Assembly: GCF_947507565.1 (NCBI RefSeq)
Contig: NC_089177.1
Span: 1,486,648-1,550,647 of the forward strand
From: Oscarella lobularis
Lineage: Eukaryota > Porifera > Homoscleromorpha > Homosclerophorida > Oscarellidae
Direction: 5' to 3'
DNA: 64,000 nucleotides
Part shown: one piece after another, positions 1 to 14,644 of the stretch
How the letters are laid out: each line of letters opens with the position of its first letter
Position numbering within the stretch: the stretch's first letter is position 1
Translations under genes and position numbers: made by a program
Notes under the pieces: generated by a model
The model's database searches: none
Told to the model about the DNA's origin: nothing
What the model saw: only the letters and a program-made list of their open reading frames with translations

Positions 1-3000
1 TGAGAACGCACGATCTGCTTCAACAGGAATATTGGAACATTCAGGTCACAATTTCCGCTGCAGATTTTCTTCGCCAATTCAATCGATTCTTCCTCTTTCC
101 TTAAAACATTCGGAACGCTAGTAGTTAACAGATTGCTAATAAACTGAGCAACGAAATAGAGCCCGTGACGAGCGTAGGCTACAGCGCGAATGTAAGCGAG
201 ACTGCGACGATCAGCCGTCAAGTCTCTCAAAGCGACAGTGAGGTCTTCGCAAGCCACCTCAGCATCCGAAAGACGCCTCGCTTCCAGAAAGCGCGAGTCC
301 TACAATCTCATTATACAATCAAAATTCCGCTGCTGTTCCCACCTAACCTCGATACACTGTACAAATATCACTTGCAGATCGTTGTCCTCCGGATGAAGTT
401 TGTGACGTCTGTAGAGGATTTCAGTCCTGTCGAAGTACTCTTGAATGTACTTCAATGTTTCAGTTGCGCTGCCATGATAAAAAGAAATACAGAATCAAAT
501 GTTATGCTGCCAAAGATATATCAACACATTAAGTAATTACCGTACCTGTGTTTCAAGAGTAACTGCAGCAGAAATGATCTAAACACTGGACGACGATCGT
601 AGTGATCAAATGAAAACGGAGAAAAGGGTCGAGTTCGTCCTCCTTCGGCGCTTTGCTCTACAACCAATCCCATTAGAAGCTGAACCACGCTTCTACACGG
701 CGAGGTTCTGGCTTGTTCGACAAACGTGTAGACGGCAACAATTTCCATAAAAAAGGAACAGCAGTTTTTCTTAAAGTCGAAAAGATCCTGAAGAGAATCT
801 CTAGAAACGAGACATTTATTCGGCTTACATGCAAAAAAGAACAAGAGCACCTCGTTGAAGACGTTGACACTGGTCTGTAGTTAGCAGGCAATTCCTGTCT
901 GCATTTTGGGCAAGTGACACTCTTAGCCATCCACGATTCAATGCAAATCAAACAGAAAATGTGCCGGCAAGGAAGACAAACAGGATCCTTAGTCAGGTAG
1001 TTGCCACATATGCTACATTCTCCGCTGTTGGGGCTAAAAAAATCAAAGTAGTTGAACCAGGGATTTCTCAAGGACTCCTCTACTCTCTGTTCTCTCTAAT
1101 TCTCTGGTCTATAATCAGTGACTGAGCTTGACACACAGTAGGTGAACCAAGCAAGTAACCAGTGGTACCTAATAATACCAGTCTACATGTGCTCGCATAT
1201 ATCTTGCTTACCCGATGAGCTGCTGTCGAACAAAGTCAAGAGACTCATCTAAGAAATCACAAACTCTTTTCAACGTCGCAGGAGTTGCGAAGTCGGGCGA
1301 CGAATTTAAAAAGCACTAAAGATAATAGGATGAACATACGTATAGCGCTAACACGGGCCTAAATACCTTCCAAAGCTTAAGTCCAATCTCAGCTGAAGAC
1401 CTGGTATGGTCAACAAAAAGATACACCAGGCAGATCTTAGTCCACAAACACCTGTGGCGCAAGATACACGCGTGAACCACATAGCTACTATAGCGCTGAA
1501 AAGAGTCTTTACTTGGATGCAGCCCGTTGAACAGATACAAACGACTCGGCTTCCGCTTTGCAAGCCGAAAGAGAAAACCACGCTTCTATGCACCTCTTGT
1601 TGGCTCTTACTCTATCCATCCATGCTTTTCCCAAAGTGGCGTTTGTGGGTTGCAGTGTCTCCAGAAGAAGCCGAAAAGCAACCAAATCTAAAGTCTAAAG
1701 ATTTTCGCAAAATACCTCTTAATTGCAACGAAAGAATGACTCAACGTGCTGTGATATATCTCACCATTCTGTCTGTGTCTTCAAATCCTTGAAACTGGCA
1801 CACGGAAGGAATGATGGCCGGATTTATTCGGACTGCCTCTGAAAAACATTTTAGTCGATCTCGAACTCGCTCAAATGCCAAGTGGAGAGCAGGAAGAGAT
1901 GGAACAAACGGCTTCCCCTTCTCCAAGTCAGACTTTTCAAAGTCTACAGCAACCATTTCGTTAAAACTACTCCAGACCGCGTCTTCAACAAGCTAAAGAG
2001 CCCACTATTGGTTAATCCAATACTCTACACATGAATCAATGAGACGCTACCTTTAGCCTACCGTCGTCTTCAAGCAATTCAATGCTGTGATTCATACGAA
2101 CGTAATCGTGCAGGTATCGACGAGCTTTTTCAACGTCATCACAATCGTCTTCAACGTGTTTTCCAATAGCGGATTCTGCAAAAACTCGATCAAGAATCAA
2201 AGTAAATTTTTCGTTACCTAAATAAAAAATCAATGCCAAAGGATTATTTTAGTATGAGACGTGCCAGCTTTAAGTTTCGCCTGCTTAATCAGGGCGTCGA
2301 CCTCGTCTCTAACAAGGCTTGAAAAGGGGAAACGAGCCTGAAAGTGCCGTCTTCCAAAACCAGACGTCAAAACGGGAAACCGTTGGTTAACTGTCAACCG
2401 ATCGGTAGTAAGAAGGTCGTCATAATTCAAAGGCAAAAGGTGCTGATTGGAAAAGATTGCAATCCATAGAGTTTTCACCCAACTAGGACGCTCGACGGAA
2501 GCAAGAGAAAAATTTGAATCTAAATCAATAGAGCAGATAATCTTTGCAAGAATCGGTGTGACAATATCGACAATCCTCAGCCATAGCGCACGACGGAAAG
2601 TGCCGCCTGCTTGAATTTTTGTTAGACTAAGTGCTTCGCGTTTAACCCACTCTCTCCCACCGTCTTCAACAGCTTTACCGTCCCTCTCCACAAGAAGGGC
2701 GATGACTCGTTGCTTTAGCGCGGCCAGGAAGAGCTCGTCGTCAAAAATAAGATGTACAAATAGCTCGAGACGATCTCGAGCTCGGCTACGCGGACACGAA
2801 TCAACGTCTTCCAATCGACTAATTGCTCCGTGAATAGACGAGCGAAACAGAAAGACCGCATCGACTACTGCTGCTTCCGATGCGTCTTCGCTATCCGCCA
2901 ATAAACCTAAAAGGGAACTTATCTTTTTTCCAACTAGAGAAGTGATAGATGGATATTGCGTCTGTTCAGCCGGTAACAAGTCGTCAATGTGAACTTCGGT

Positions 3001-6000
3001 CCACAAACCACCAATAAATCCAACAAAGCAGCCTCGAGCTGTACGCGGTAGATGCACGACAAAAAGGACGTGCTTTCGACGTTCTTCTCCTCGACGAGAA
3101 GCCGCTTCTCGTGCATCCTCGACGATATAACGAGCACAGGCGAACAGATCGTCACTGATGCTACCAGGCTCTCCTGTGACGATAAGTAAAGCGTTTCCGG
3201 CACAACTCGACGAGAAAAACTCGTTCACCGTCGAAGAAAACTGATACTCGGTATCAAAGTTTTGCAAAGCGACGCGTTTCGTAAAGCAGTTGATCGTCTG
3301 CTGCAAATTCAAGACGCAATCTTTAGACAAAATCTTGGAATGCGTCGTCACTTGAATGAGCATTCCGCCCGCAGATGATTCTTTCCTAATCAGACGATGC
3401 AAGAAATCGACAAGACTCGAATGACACTGCTTTTCAAAGTAGACATCCCAATACATCAAAGCTTCGGATCGAAGAGAGGAGGCGGTCAGGCGAGCAACGG
3501 CGTCTGGAGAGGCAAGCTGAAGAAACGCAAATCGACTAGCTTCAAAAACGGCCTCTTCCCATGCGACGTCCCTTTCGTCGGACGTTACTTCGACTCCGCA
3601 TTCCCGCTCATCAATCTCTCTGCTCACTCTCAGAACGACAGTCGCAACGGCGTCGTCGTGGTAGCCAATGAACGCATCCTCAATTTGAAACGACGATTTT
3701 TGTCGTGATACCGTCGCTTCATCGCCACGAGAAAAACCTTGAATGGTGACCTCAGAGAACGCAATGACCCATTTTTTCAATTTATCAACTATTCGCTGCT
3801 GTTGAGGTGTCAGAACCGAAGACATCGCCATAAAATGCTTTTCCATACGATTGATCAAAGGAATAGGATATTTTTGGTAAACTGTTTCCCTCTCGGCAAT
3901 TAAAATCAAGCGGAAGTTGGAATGAACTCGACACTTGACGCGGTGGCTGCCCAAGCCCAAATCAACATACCTCTCTTCGCCGAAGTAAAGGTAATATTGA
4001 TTCAGGGTGTCGTAAAGGCTCTCGTACAAGTTCTCCAAATTGAGAAGAATTAGTGTTCGCCCCGTCTCCATGCACACTTTCACCAAGTTAATGTTGCGAC
4101 AAACTTGACTATATTCTTGGTCATTGGGAAAGTTGCTTCCAAATATAACGCAAGGATTGCTTTGCGTGAAAAACTTTTGACGAACGATGCCAAGAGCTGC
4201 CTGATTTTCGGTGAGAAGCAGCAGATATCGCGTTTCGTCCGATCCGTCTTCGATTGTAGAGCTGGCTAAATTAGCACGAACTAATGCTACCGAGTCACTA
4301 GTTGAGCATGCTCCAACAGCGACATTCTGTGAAAAGAGATACCGGCAAAAGACTTCAACCGGATCAATTTTTTTCAAGTGAAGACCGCCGAAATTGCGCT
4401 GGACGACGTGAATAAGTTCCTTTTCGGAGAGGTCTTTTCCGCTCGACATGCAAAAGGAGAATATCATCTTGACAAGGCTACGAAAAACTTGTTTATGACA
4501 CCAATCAAGATTATAATGTTCAGGGCTAAATATTCTGCTTACCTATAAAAATCTCTCAAGCCAAAAAATTCACGACCTTCTTCTTTTTGCGATTGATAAA
4601 TTTCGAGGTAAGCCTTTGCTAGTCCATTGATGTAGTGCGTTTCCATGAGCAGAAGGGTTTGCTGATCAGCACTGCATATACCCTTAGCACTTGCGATCAA
4701 TTCCTTGTCGTCTGGCACTTCTCTCTGCACCAAGATTCCTCTGTTCATTTTCGCAGGATCCAGAGCCCAATTAGAAATGCCCACAAAAGCAACTCGATTG
4801 ATCACCGAACAAGAACCTAAAAGGAAACGTTTATACAGCCTTTAATGAAAGACCCATTTTTGATTAGAAAACGGAGGCATTATACAAATAGTGCAATACT
4901 AGTTATAGTAGTATACTAGTGGTCACTGCATAAGGGTACAAAAACGGCGAAAAGACAATAAACGTTTTGAATACTACATTCAGGGACGACTAATATACAT
5001 GCAAAATAAGTACAGGGCGCGAAAGCACCATAGATTTGTCCGAAAAAGAAGATGCCTACTCGTCTAGTAAGGCCGAGGTTTGAAGTATAGCTGAGTGACG
5101 CGCCCAGCCTCTATATTACCTCACAACTATCAGTAATTTAATGCGCCAATAACGACGCCACTTACAATCTCTATAAAACGTTTCATAAAAGACAATATAA
5201 CTTACCTTGTTCTTCAACTCCAGCCCCAGTAGTTCCATCATCCAACAAAGGATGCAGAGCTTTCAAAGGCAGTTTCGGAGAATCTTCAGCTAAGCCGACT
5301 TCATCCAATACAACGCAGGAAACATATCGTTGAGGGTTCTGCTCTCTCTGCATTGCTTGGCACTCTTTGAACGTGTCAATGATTCCTTCCGCAGCTGAGA
5401 GCTGACTGCACTGGAAAGATACCATGTGAACTTCTTTTAAACATTTGAAGAGAGGACTCTGAGAGTGGGCTCCTCTCATCGCATCTGCTACGACGCCTTT
5501 TGCAAGCGATTTCGAACTGCCAGGTTTTCCTACGAGAAAAAGTGGAATGCGAAGATCAATACAAATGACCATCATGAAAACGTTTTCTTTGAGAGCGTGA
5601 TTGCGACCAATTTTCGGCGGAAGCTGCAATTGATCGAGGAAGGCGTTCTGGCAATAATCGATTTCTTTTCGAAAATGCACTGCACTTTGCAAACGGCAGG
5701 GCGATTTGAAGAAACGAACGACGGTTTCTTGAAAAGCGGTCCGATCTTGCAAGCGAGCCTGATAGCCTACGGCAAGAGCGAGAACTAGAGCGCGAGTCAA
5801 AGAATCCAGAGGCGAATAGCGACGAAATCTTCCGGCAGACCTTTCACCCTTTTCGTACTGCTCCTTGAGAATAGGATCTAGAACACTCTTGAGCTCGTAA
5901 ATCCTGATCATAACGATCATCGCCCTTTCGACGTCTCTCAAACTCACAAAACTGCATTCGTCTTTCTCCTTTCGCATGAATTCTTGAGAAGCGGCTAAAA

Positions 6001-9000
6001 CTCCAGCAATGACGCCAATGAGCGCCTGAGAACGCTGCTCTACCAATTTCTCTACGTGCCTCTCGACGATTCGTCGAATGTATTTTTTTTCTGTTTTGTC
6101 GTTGAGCTGACCAAAGTCCCACACTAAGTCTTTCATGCTATCCGGTAAGGGGTGAACGCGATAGACAAGTTGTCTCAAAGGAATGGTACCGAGACGATCT
6201 TCTGTGTCACTTGATCGAATGCGATATCCAAGCCCAGCAGACTCCAATTTTCTTATCATGCTCTCCGTATGCTTTCGGTACGGATTGCAAGCAGCAATAA
6301 CATGAAGACGCTTCCCAAATCCCCAGATAGCCCGACCGTTGACTCGTCCGTCACACATTATTTCCTTTATCAAACCGACAGCATCTGTCGTGTTGGCTTC
6401 GTCAAAGAAAAGCACAGTGTTGACACTTTGCCTAGTGTTTCGCATTGCTTGCTTCTCCGCTTGTTGGACCTTGATGCTAATATCCGCTCCAGTTGTTCCT
6501 CCGTGGACCTTCATCACAATTAAATTATTAACTCCTGTCTGTTTCGCTTCGAGTAAACACATGTACTGTATAAGTCGCGTTTTCCCGCAACCTGTTTCTC
6601 CCATAACGACTACCGGTATGCCGCAGCGAAATCTCATGCGAATAGCCATTATCTTGACAACGTTATCGACGGTAAGCTCGTAAGTAAGATCGGGGTCCCC
6701 TCTTGAAGAGAAAGAAAGGCCCATGACATTGCAAAGAGCGTCAATAAGTCTGCTCTTTGGCCACTGGTTGTAGTCACTTGCCAAATCAAAGCCCTGGCGT
6801 GTGAGAGACTGGCTGAGATCTGGAGTCATGATTTGCTCGTCAAGAGTTTCTCCCGAAGAAGAATCAATAAGCTGACCATTTTGCGTGACTCTCAGCCCCA
6901 TTATCGTCATAGTCTGGCGATCTTCGTTGAAGAAGAGATAAGGGTGAGACGATTGCTCCCAATTACGACGAGCTCGGTACCGATTTAAATCGTCTATCTG
7001 AACCGAATCGTTCAAGAACGGAGTCGAAAAGTCCGTCGACATGATTATCATTAGCTTTAAAACAAACGCCTTTAGACCCTGAAGTGTATTTCCACACACT
7101 TGCACGTCGCAAAACAAGTTCTTTTCGCAGTCGTCCAATTGAATGCTCAAGAAGCGAGTGAAATGACGAATTATAGACCAAGATGGATTTTTTATACTGC
7201 AGAACTCCAAAAGAACACTGAGCGTTTGCGCGTAGCTCTGCCTCGACGATACCGCTTCAAACTTGAAATTATCGAGATTTTCGCTGCGACGATACCGCGT
7301 CAAATACTGGAAAACGCGCTGATAATCTTGGCCCGGAATTTCCTGCAAATTAAATGACGCGTTTCTCTCTGGAGATTGGATCACTTCGGCTGGACTACAA
7401 CAACGAAGTGAAGGTAAGTAGTAAAGGAACGAAATCGCTTTTCGATGTCGCCACCGACTACCAGCCAGTTTCTTAACCATTCGTTCTTGACTATCAGGGT
7501 ACGTGCATTCCAGGACGTACAAATCAGTTGGCCGCTTGCGCCAAACTTGACCTCTAGAATCTGTGAGCTGACCGAGGAGCAACAAATTTATTAGAAGATC
7601 GTCGAGGCCTCGTTGAACAAAGGGCGATATGTCAAAATGAATGAGTCGTGACGATCGGCGATCGTCACAGCTCTCCCGCAGGAGAAAAACGACTGCATCT
7701 GCATTTGCATGAAATTCGTAGAGTGGCACGGTCACCTGTGATAGGCATGAATTTTCTGCAACTCGATTGACGAAATGCGACTTTCCTACACCAGCTCGGG
7801 TAGAATAGACAACGCGAACACATGATTTTTCAGAGTCGACAAAATTGGCGCGCTTAGCTCGTCTCAACGAGGATTTTGCCGAATATTGCCGCCTCAGGTA
7901 GTCCTGTGTCTCCTCGGGATCAGGACAGATGGGTGCCTGCCTTTTATCCCGTTCGAATGCAGAAGCCATGTACGGACAAGATCGATACTCGTTGTCGGAA
8001 AAAGCGCAGATAATTGCCAGGCAATAGTCGTCTCGACTTCCAACGCTAAGTTTTTCAAATTCCTCGACAGCTGCGTAGCTCACGTCATAAGCTAAACGGT
8101 CAGCAGCGATTAAGCAGAAAATACGTCGATTATGAGCCGGATCATTTAGGGCACGTCTCCAAAAGAGAGAAATAGCTTCAACTGTTGTTGTCGACGAACA
8201 GAGTAGAGCTTCTTGGGAAGACGGCAAGGACAAATCTGAATCTCTCATATAGAGAAAAAGTGCCGTTGGAAAGACGTCGCTTTCAGGTACGACGAAAAGA
8301 TTAGGGTAGCCAGGTTTTAGATGGCTAGTGGGAATCGAGCGACGCGCCAACTTCGGTGCAGTTATGGCAAGTAAATTGAGAAATTTTCCGAGTGTCTGTA
8401 GCGTAATATAGTCTTCGTTATAACGATTGAAAACAAGTGGCTTGCAGGAGGAAATTTCAAAAACTTCTGGAATCTCGGCTTCCGCTGTAGAACTGAGAGA
8501 GGGCAGATGGCGAAGGGACAGGAGAGAAGAATATCGTTCTTCAGGAAGTATCTGCCTTTGAGAATCACTTTCGTCGGAGGTCACAGAAACTTTGTTTATA
8601 ATGACGACGACGTCCTTGGTCACAACGTCAGGTTTGATGCACTCCAGAAGAGTGAAGGCATCGCGCGACATGGTGTGTAGTCGATTTCGAGCTACACTGC
8701 CGAGCTCGCGAGCAAGAACCAAAATTTGGGCCGTTGTGAAGTAGTTCAAATAATACCACTGCGACCTCACATCGGCAATATGCTCCCTCCACCGCTCCAA
8801 GTCATTCTCAATCTCACGAGCGGCATTGCACATTTCCTCCACCATTCGGGGTCGGCTGCAATGAAACGTTTTACTCCATTTAAGGTATTTGACGTGGCCA
8901 GCAAGACAAAGAGCTGCAACGGCTGTTGCCAACCTCATCGCACTGTCAAGGCCCCTGCTAAAGGTGACAACGGCATTCGCTTGCCTGTCGTCGTGACTGG

Positions 9001-12000
9001 ACACAAGAATGAGGCGGCTCTGAAGGTCTTTGAGGTCGTCGAGACTCAGAGTTTTACCGCGAGAAACATATTTTCGCGATTGAACTGACGGACCAGAAGA
9101 AACAAACAGTCGTACATTTCCAGCCAGCTCTTTAGACATTTCGGCTCCCGATCTTGATCCAAGCAAGTATCGACCGTACAAATTGATGTTTTCCAATTGC
9201 AAAAAGGAAGCCACCTCAACGGAACCCAGCATTCCTTTAGCGTCTCGAAATTCAGACAAATACTTCTCGCTATCGGTCCATTTCTTTGCAATGCTCCGGT
9301 CGATGGCAAGCTTTTCGAACACGCTCGCACACGCTTTCTCAAACTGCGATAGATCAGCGTCAGAGTTGAGATCGAAAAGAAAAGCAGAAAAAGCCGAGCA
9401 AGCGGCGTTCAAGCAGGCACGCCTGTTGGCAGCAAAACTGGCCGATGAGCGAGCTCCCGCTAAATTTAGAAAAGTGCCCAGGTGCTTCAAATCTATAAGG
9501 AAAAAAAAGTACGAAATCACTCCTTTAGTATCCTAGCACTACCTTTAAAGTCCGTCCTTATCCACTCGATTAGACCTTTGCACTTTGCGAACTGATTTAA
9601 ACAGCGAATTCTCGCCGGTAATCGCTTCACTTCAAGAAGAAAGCGACCAGCGTTCGCCATGTCATCTGTCATCGTCGAAAGAGAATTTTTCAAAAATAAT
9701 GGCGAATCCTACCAAAAACATAGAAAGAAGTTGCAATGCAGAATGCTTATACTGCCTATTATTAATAAATTACCAGTTGGCAAACGTTCTCGATGCTCTC
9801 AAAGCGTTGACTGATTCCGAGTGCTTCGTGAACGTTTTTAATCGCTTTGGCTGCTTCAATAGAACTGCTGGTTTCGCCAAAGGCAGCAATTCTTGCCAGC
9901 TGACAAGTTACCCAATGTCCGCTATCAGAATTCTGGTGCAAAGTGTTACTGTTAATTATCTCAAGCTCTTGACGGAGAGCTGCTTCGTTTCGCAGATAAA
10001 TCCCAAAACGATTCTTTACCGCTTCCAAAGTAATCGAGCCAGAAATAAGAGTTGAGCTCATTTCGTTCCACTCAACGAAAACCGGCTGCATAACACACCG
10101 CTCTATCTCCGCAAGAGAAAGCGCTGCTCCATCTTCACGTGAGCGCACTTCTCTTTCCCCAATTTCCTTCCATATTTGGGCGAATACAAAACTTTGCTTC
10201 AATGCGTATAACAATTTCAAATGACAGTAAATTCTGTGCGGAACGGAGAAAAAAACGAACTGCTCGTGCTTGTCTCTCCTGGTAAGATTTTTCAGAGGAA
10301 CATTTCGAACGTCCATTGAGAGGCGATCAGAAAGATTTTGACAATCAGCTGAAAAGAAAAAAGAATACAATGCCTATTAGAAAATAACACCAGTATTAAT
10401 ACCAATTCCTCCCAGCTGGTGACAAAACCCAAGGAAGTTTTGAATAATTTTCCGCTCTTTCTCAAATTCAGCAAGAACAGTTGCTTGCTGCATAACGCTA
10501 CTGTGAACAATTTCTCTCAATCCGGGAGAAACTATGCCGCACAACGTAGCCATCTTCTCATTCACTGGCTTTATAACTGAAAACTGCTGGTACGTAATAG
10601 TAGCGCGTTGGAGCCCAATTGCGAAAAACTTCAGCAATGACGACACTTTTAAGTAGACATCAGAAACTCTTGGAGCAACCGAAAGTTTATCTGAAAAACA
10701 CCATAACATGTGTGCGTCTCCACGCGATGACAGTACTACATCTTACCTGATCGGCGTAACAACGTTTCCCAAAAAGAAAACTTCAGTATACCTTCTAACC
10801 AGACATCGTCTGACGCGTCCATCCTGGGATACATTTCTCTCAAGAAAACATTCATGAGATCAAACTTGGACCCGTTCAACAGTAGCTGAACGACAGCTTC
10901 ATGTCGTCTTGCATTCTAAAGCACCATGTTGATATTGCTTCATGCAGACGCCTTGAGCAGGCTAAACCTTTGAAAGGTTAAGAACAGCCTCTTCAGCAGC
11001 TCTGTTCAAGCAGAATCGAATAGAAGGATGAAGTTCGTCGGTTTTCGAAAGGCAATACGCCTCTAGTAGTACAAATTCATCTACCTAAATTTAAGACCAA
11101 ATGAAAAAATATTAAGAAAAGCCGCCTGATGCGTGTACCAAGCGCAAGTCAGCCGAAAGACGGTTTCCCAACAGAGTTACCCAAGCGTCCGCCAAAACCT
11201 TTTTCAGAGAACCTTGGTTAATAATGAGCTCCCAGCACTGTAAGAGAAGAGATAAATCAGGAAAGAGCTTTAGACAACTAAAATACCTCTATTGCTCTAT
11301 TCAGATCTTTTGACTTTGTTGGCCTTGCTGGTGACAAACTGCGCAGCCAATTAGCGACGATGACGACGATCGTTTCAAGCACCTTGGTGTTATCTGTCGT
11401 TGATTTCAACATTCCGGAGCTGTTTTGTTTCAAATCCACAACGACGCAGAGATGAGAAAATGCCAGATCGACTAAAGCTCGAATTTCTCTTTTGAATCGC
11501 TCTTCGCAGTACTCTCTGCAAGCAATGACCAAGAGCTTAATAGTGGCTGAAATTCCGTTGTTTGAAACGGTGCGATGTTCTTCCGCAGAGAGCCAACTAA
11601 TAGAAAAGAACGAAATTAGAGAGAGCTTTTCACAGAAACATGCTGGATGCCCAACCTCTGTTTTTCAGACACACGACCGGCCAGCAATGGGACGCTTTTC
11701 TGAAGAAAATCGATCTAAAAAAGTTGGTTTTGCAAGGCAATTGTAGTACGCAATACTGCTATTGCAGCGTACGAGTGGATCGGATGAGAAACGAGAGGGT
11801 CTTTTAAACGCAGTAAACCTTTTTGACACAGCAGTCAGAATTTCGCCCGGATGCCCATAATCAACCCAATCAGCCAACTCGCTGGCTTTAACAGAAAATA
11901 GTACAGCTCGTATAAGCAACGCATCAAGCCGAAACAAGTCTACGAGAAATGACATGTTGGACGGGAAAGCCCTAGAGAAAAATAGACACGAAAAATTGCT

Positions 12001-14644
12001 CTAATTACGAAAACAACGACAAATTGAACTCACCCTGCTTTTGACTTGGATCTGAAAGTCATAGCCGCATCAAGCAAGCCACCTAGTCCCCACCACTGCT
12101 GAGAATCCGGATCGTGGTCTAATGACCGCTGAAACGGTTTCGACACTCCCACGACAAAGTGGTACAAAGGCAGCACTCGAATCCAACTACTGATCTGCGA
12201 ATTCAGCAACGCAAAAAGAACTTCAAAAACAGCCGAAGCGACATCTCTAAAAAAAATTCGCATGAAATTGTGACAAAACGAAAAGACAAACGGACTCGTC
12301 GTTGCCGAAATGTCCAAATACGGCGTCCAGTGCAGGACAAGCTCTGTTTTTCAGGTCGGCACGCAAGGTTAGCGGAAAGGAAAGCGATACATATTCGGTG
12401 AAAGAAAAGAGTTTCTTGAGTCGAAAATCATACTGTTGACAAACAACAGCGATAGCTGCAGCAGCAACAAGTTTATTAGTCGCCTCTTTATCACCACTGT
12501 ATCGCGACACTTCTTTCAGTTTCGCTTTCATGCAGGAAGCCAAAACCTGAAAACACACTGGGTATTGCAATCTTTTGGCCATTATCAAATGAAAATGTAC
12601 AAAACCTTTGCAGCATCAAAGCCCGCTGGTTCCCATTTTTTAACAGAAGCTCCCTCTTTGTCTTCAAGAAGAGGAATGCGGCTAATCGAATCAACGACTA
12701 CTCTCAGACGCTTTAAAGCGCTCGAAGCGATTTCAGAACACGTCTCGACCTCCAGCGAGCTCCCTGTATGAAATCCAGGCCACTGAGGAATGAACGCCTC
12801 AATCGCCACTTCGCGCATCTGCACGTAGCGCGCAGTAGAACGAGATAAGAAATTCCATCCTTTCTCTATTCGTCCAGGCTCCTTTCTAATTACATCATCG
12901 TATCGATGAAATGTTCCTAGAAAACCCCTCAACAACCGAAATAGAACATTTTACAGGCAATAATACCTTCTACAGCATTCTTGAGCGCGTCAGGAAGAAC
13001 GAGAGCCCGATTCACGACGCCTCCGAGCGAGCTCGGAGTGACAAACTCATACCGTACCTTCTCGCCTTTTATCACAACGTACTTGTACGCAACCGCGGTG
13101 GCTGTTAATTCCCGTGGCAAAATAAATGTGCCAGCTAGACGCAAATACCTAGTGTTGTCCATAAGTAGCCTGAAAATTGAATAATCAGTCAAAGAAATAA
13201 TCGTAAAGCTTCAGTGGCAAGCTTACATTGGTTCAGCTACCATCATATCAACAGCATTCCAGCTCCACGCACCGAGTTCGCCGGCGCCAAATCTAATAGC
13301 AACTTTGTCATTTTCCTCGTTGTATGCCCACTCGGGGTGAAGCAGAACATTGAAGTGAACCGTAACGCCCGGAGCATCACTGTGATAGTTTTAAAACAAG
13401 CTCTAATGAACGTCGTTACGAGTTGTATACAGTACTCACTCTGACGCAGAAGAACGATTCGTTTTGTTGGTCTGGTTCTTTTTACCTTCTTCGCTTAAAT
13501 CGGTAAGCCGCGTCTCTAAATCTACAAGACAATTCGATGGAGATGAAAGAAAAAAAATCAGACAATAGACCCAACTTTTAGGGCCCTCAGCGACGAGATT
13601 TTTGTCGCCTCTTCCTCTTCCCCTGCCTCGTCCTCGCCCAATTCCACGATAGGCTGCCTGATGCGGGCTATTTCCAATAAAAGAAGACGTCGACCGTCCT
13701 CTTCCAATGACAGAACGACTTTGTACACTTTTAGCTATCCGTTAGATATTAGATGAGCTACAAATTGATCTGCCTATGTTACTCATGCTCTGATTCTTTT
13801 TTGAAAACTCCGTTTCTTCGGTGTTGCCCACAGGGTTCTCAATGGCTGCTGCATGCTGGACTTCACAAGCATCATTCTTAAGAACAGCTTTACGTTTAAA
13901 GTGGTCTTCATCTACAAAAAATGAAACAGTGCTTCAGAGAAAGAAGAAACGGCTAATACTGTTCGTCTGGGAAGCATTAACAGCGGCAGCGCCCTCTCCT
14001 GGTTTCCTAATAAAAGGCATACAAATGCGACGGTCATCTACTTCAAATCTCACAACGTTTCAGAACTTGGAACGCCACTGTTTTTGCGGATCTCGTCTTT
14101 AGGCTTCTGCTCACCGGCTACACAAATTGATTTGCAGAACGAGCAGAATGTACATTTAGCTTCTTGAACTTACCCACTGCAGCACCCTCAGTTCCACCGA
14201 CGTCACCACAAGACGATGATGATAATTGCAATGACGACGTTTTGTCTACAAGCAAAATATGTGAACTAACACCATGCAAACGCTAGCCAACTACTGTAAT
14301 CAACTTCTGCGCAAATGGCAAACACAAATTTGATTTCTGAAAGAAATCCTCCTACGCATTTCTTCACCTTCCAAAAGATGTGCGTCATCCGACCTCGACG
14401 AATTTTCCTGTTTCAGTTTCGCTTTTCGATCGTTCTCCGCGACGTCGAAATGTCTATTCTCAGCTCCGTCCTCCGTTCCTTTTACTGAGGCGCCGTGGGA
14501 AGCATCATGCTGGCCTTCCCAGTCACCTAGAATATCACAATTAAACGTGAACAAATCATAATCGTCGTCTAAAAGGCTACGATCGAATATATCGATACGC
14601 CAAGATCTCTCTATACCTTTCTCCGCTGTTTCGGCGTTGCCCAT
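1..14644 (-). CDS. RNF213-like: RNF213/mysterin-like giant AAA+ RING E3 ubiquitin ligase (C-terminus outside window)
   Basis: Thirty-three exons join with consistent reading phase to about 4,080 residues; human RNF213 has about 5,200, so the last fifth, including any RZ finger, lies beyond base 1. The first ATG in frame is at 14644 (MGNAETAEKG). A Gly/Arg-rich disordered stretch (13576-13734) comes next, then a CBM20-like region (12606-13379, with FNVLLHPEWAY, GAGELGAWSW, YKYVVIKG). The 4.3-kb exon 5206-9492 carries three nucleotide-binding sites: a degenerate one (RAGVGKS, ~7790), AAA3 with Walker A GETGCGKT (~6595) and Walker B VLFFDEAN (~6410), and AAA4 with Walker A GKPGSSKS (~5520) and Walker B VVLDEVGLAED (~5295). 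After AAA4 come ISNWALDPAKMNRG and RDFYSLVKM, signature strings of the family. A C3HC4 RING lies in exon 851-1033. In vertebrates the family ubiquitinates proteins and bacterial LPS and sits on lipid droplets. Other exons: 14617-14644, 14369-14526, 14174-14245, 14057-14117, 13960-14006, 13783-13911, 13440-13521, 12296-12546, 12034-12246, 11675-11971, 11287-11596, 11139-11237, 10968-11084, 10747-10915, 10403-10690, 9774-10348, 9543-9708, 4543-4816, ~2265-4477, 2051-2217, 1765-1992, 1611-1694, 1367-1495, 1212-1315, 546-800, 348-468, 1-299. Confidence 0.93.
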
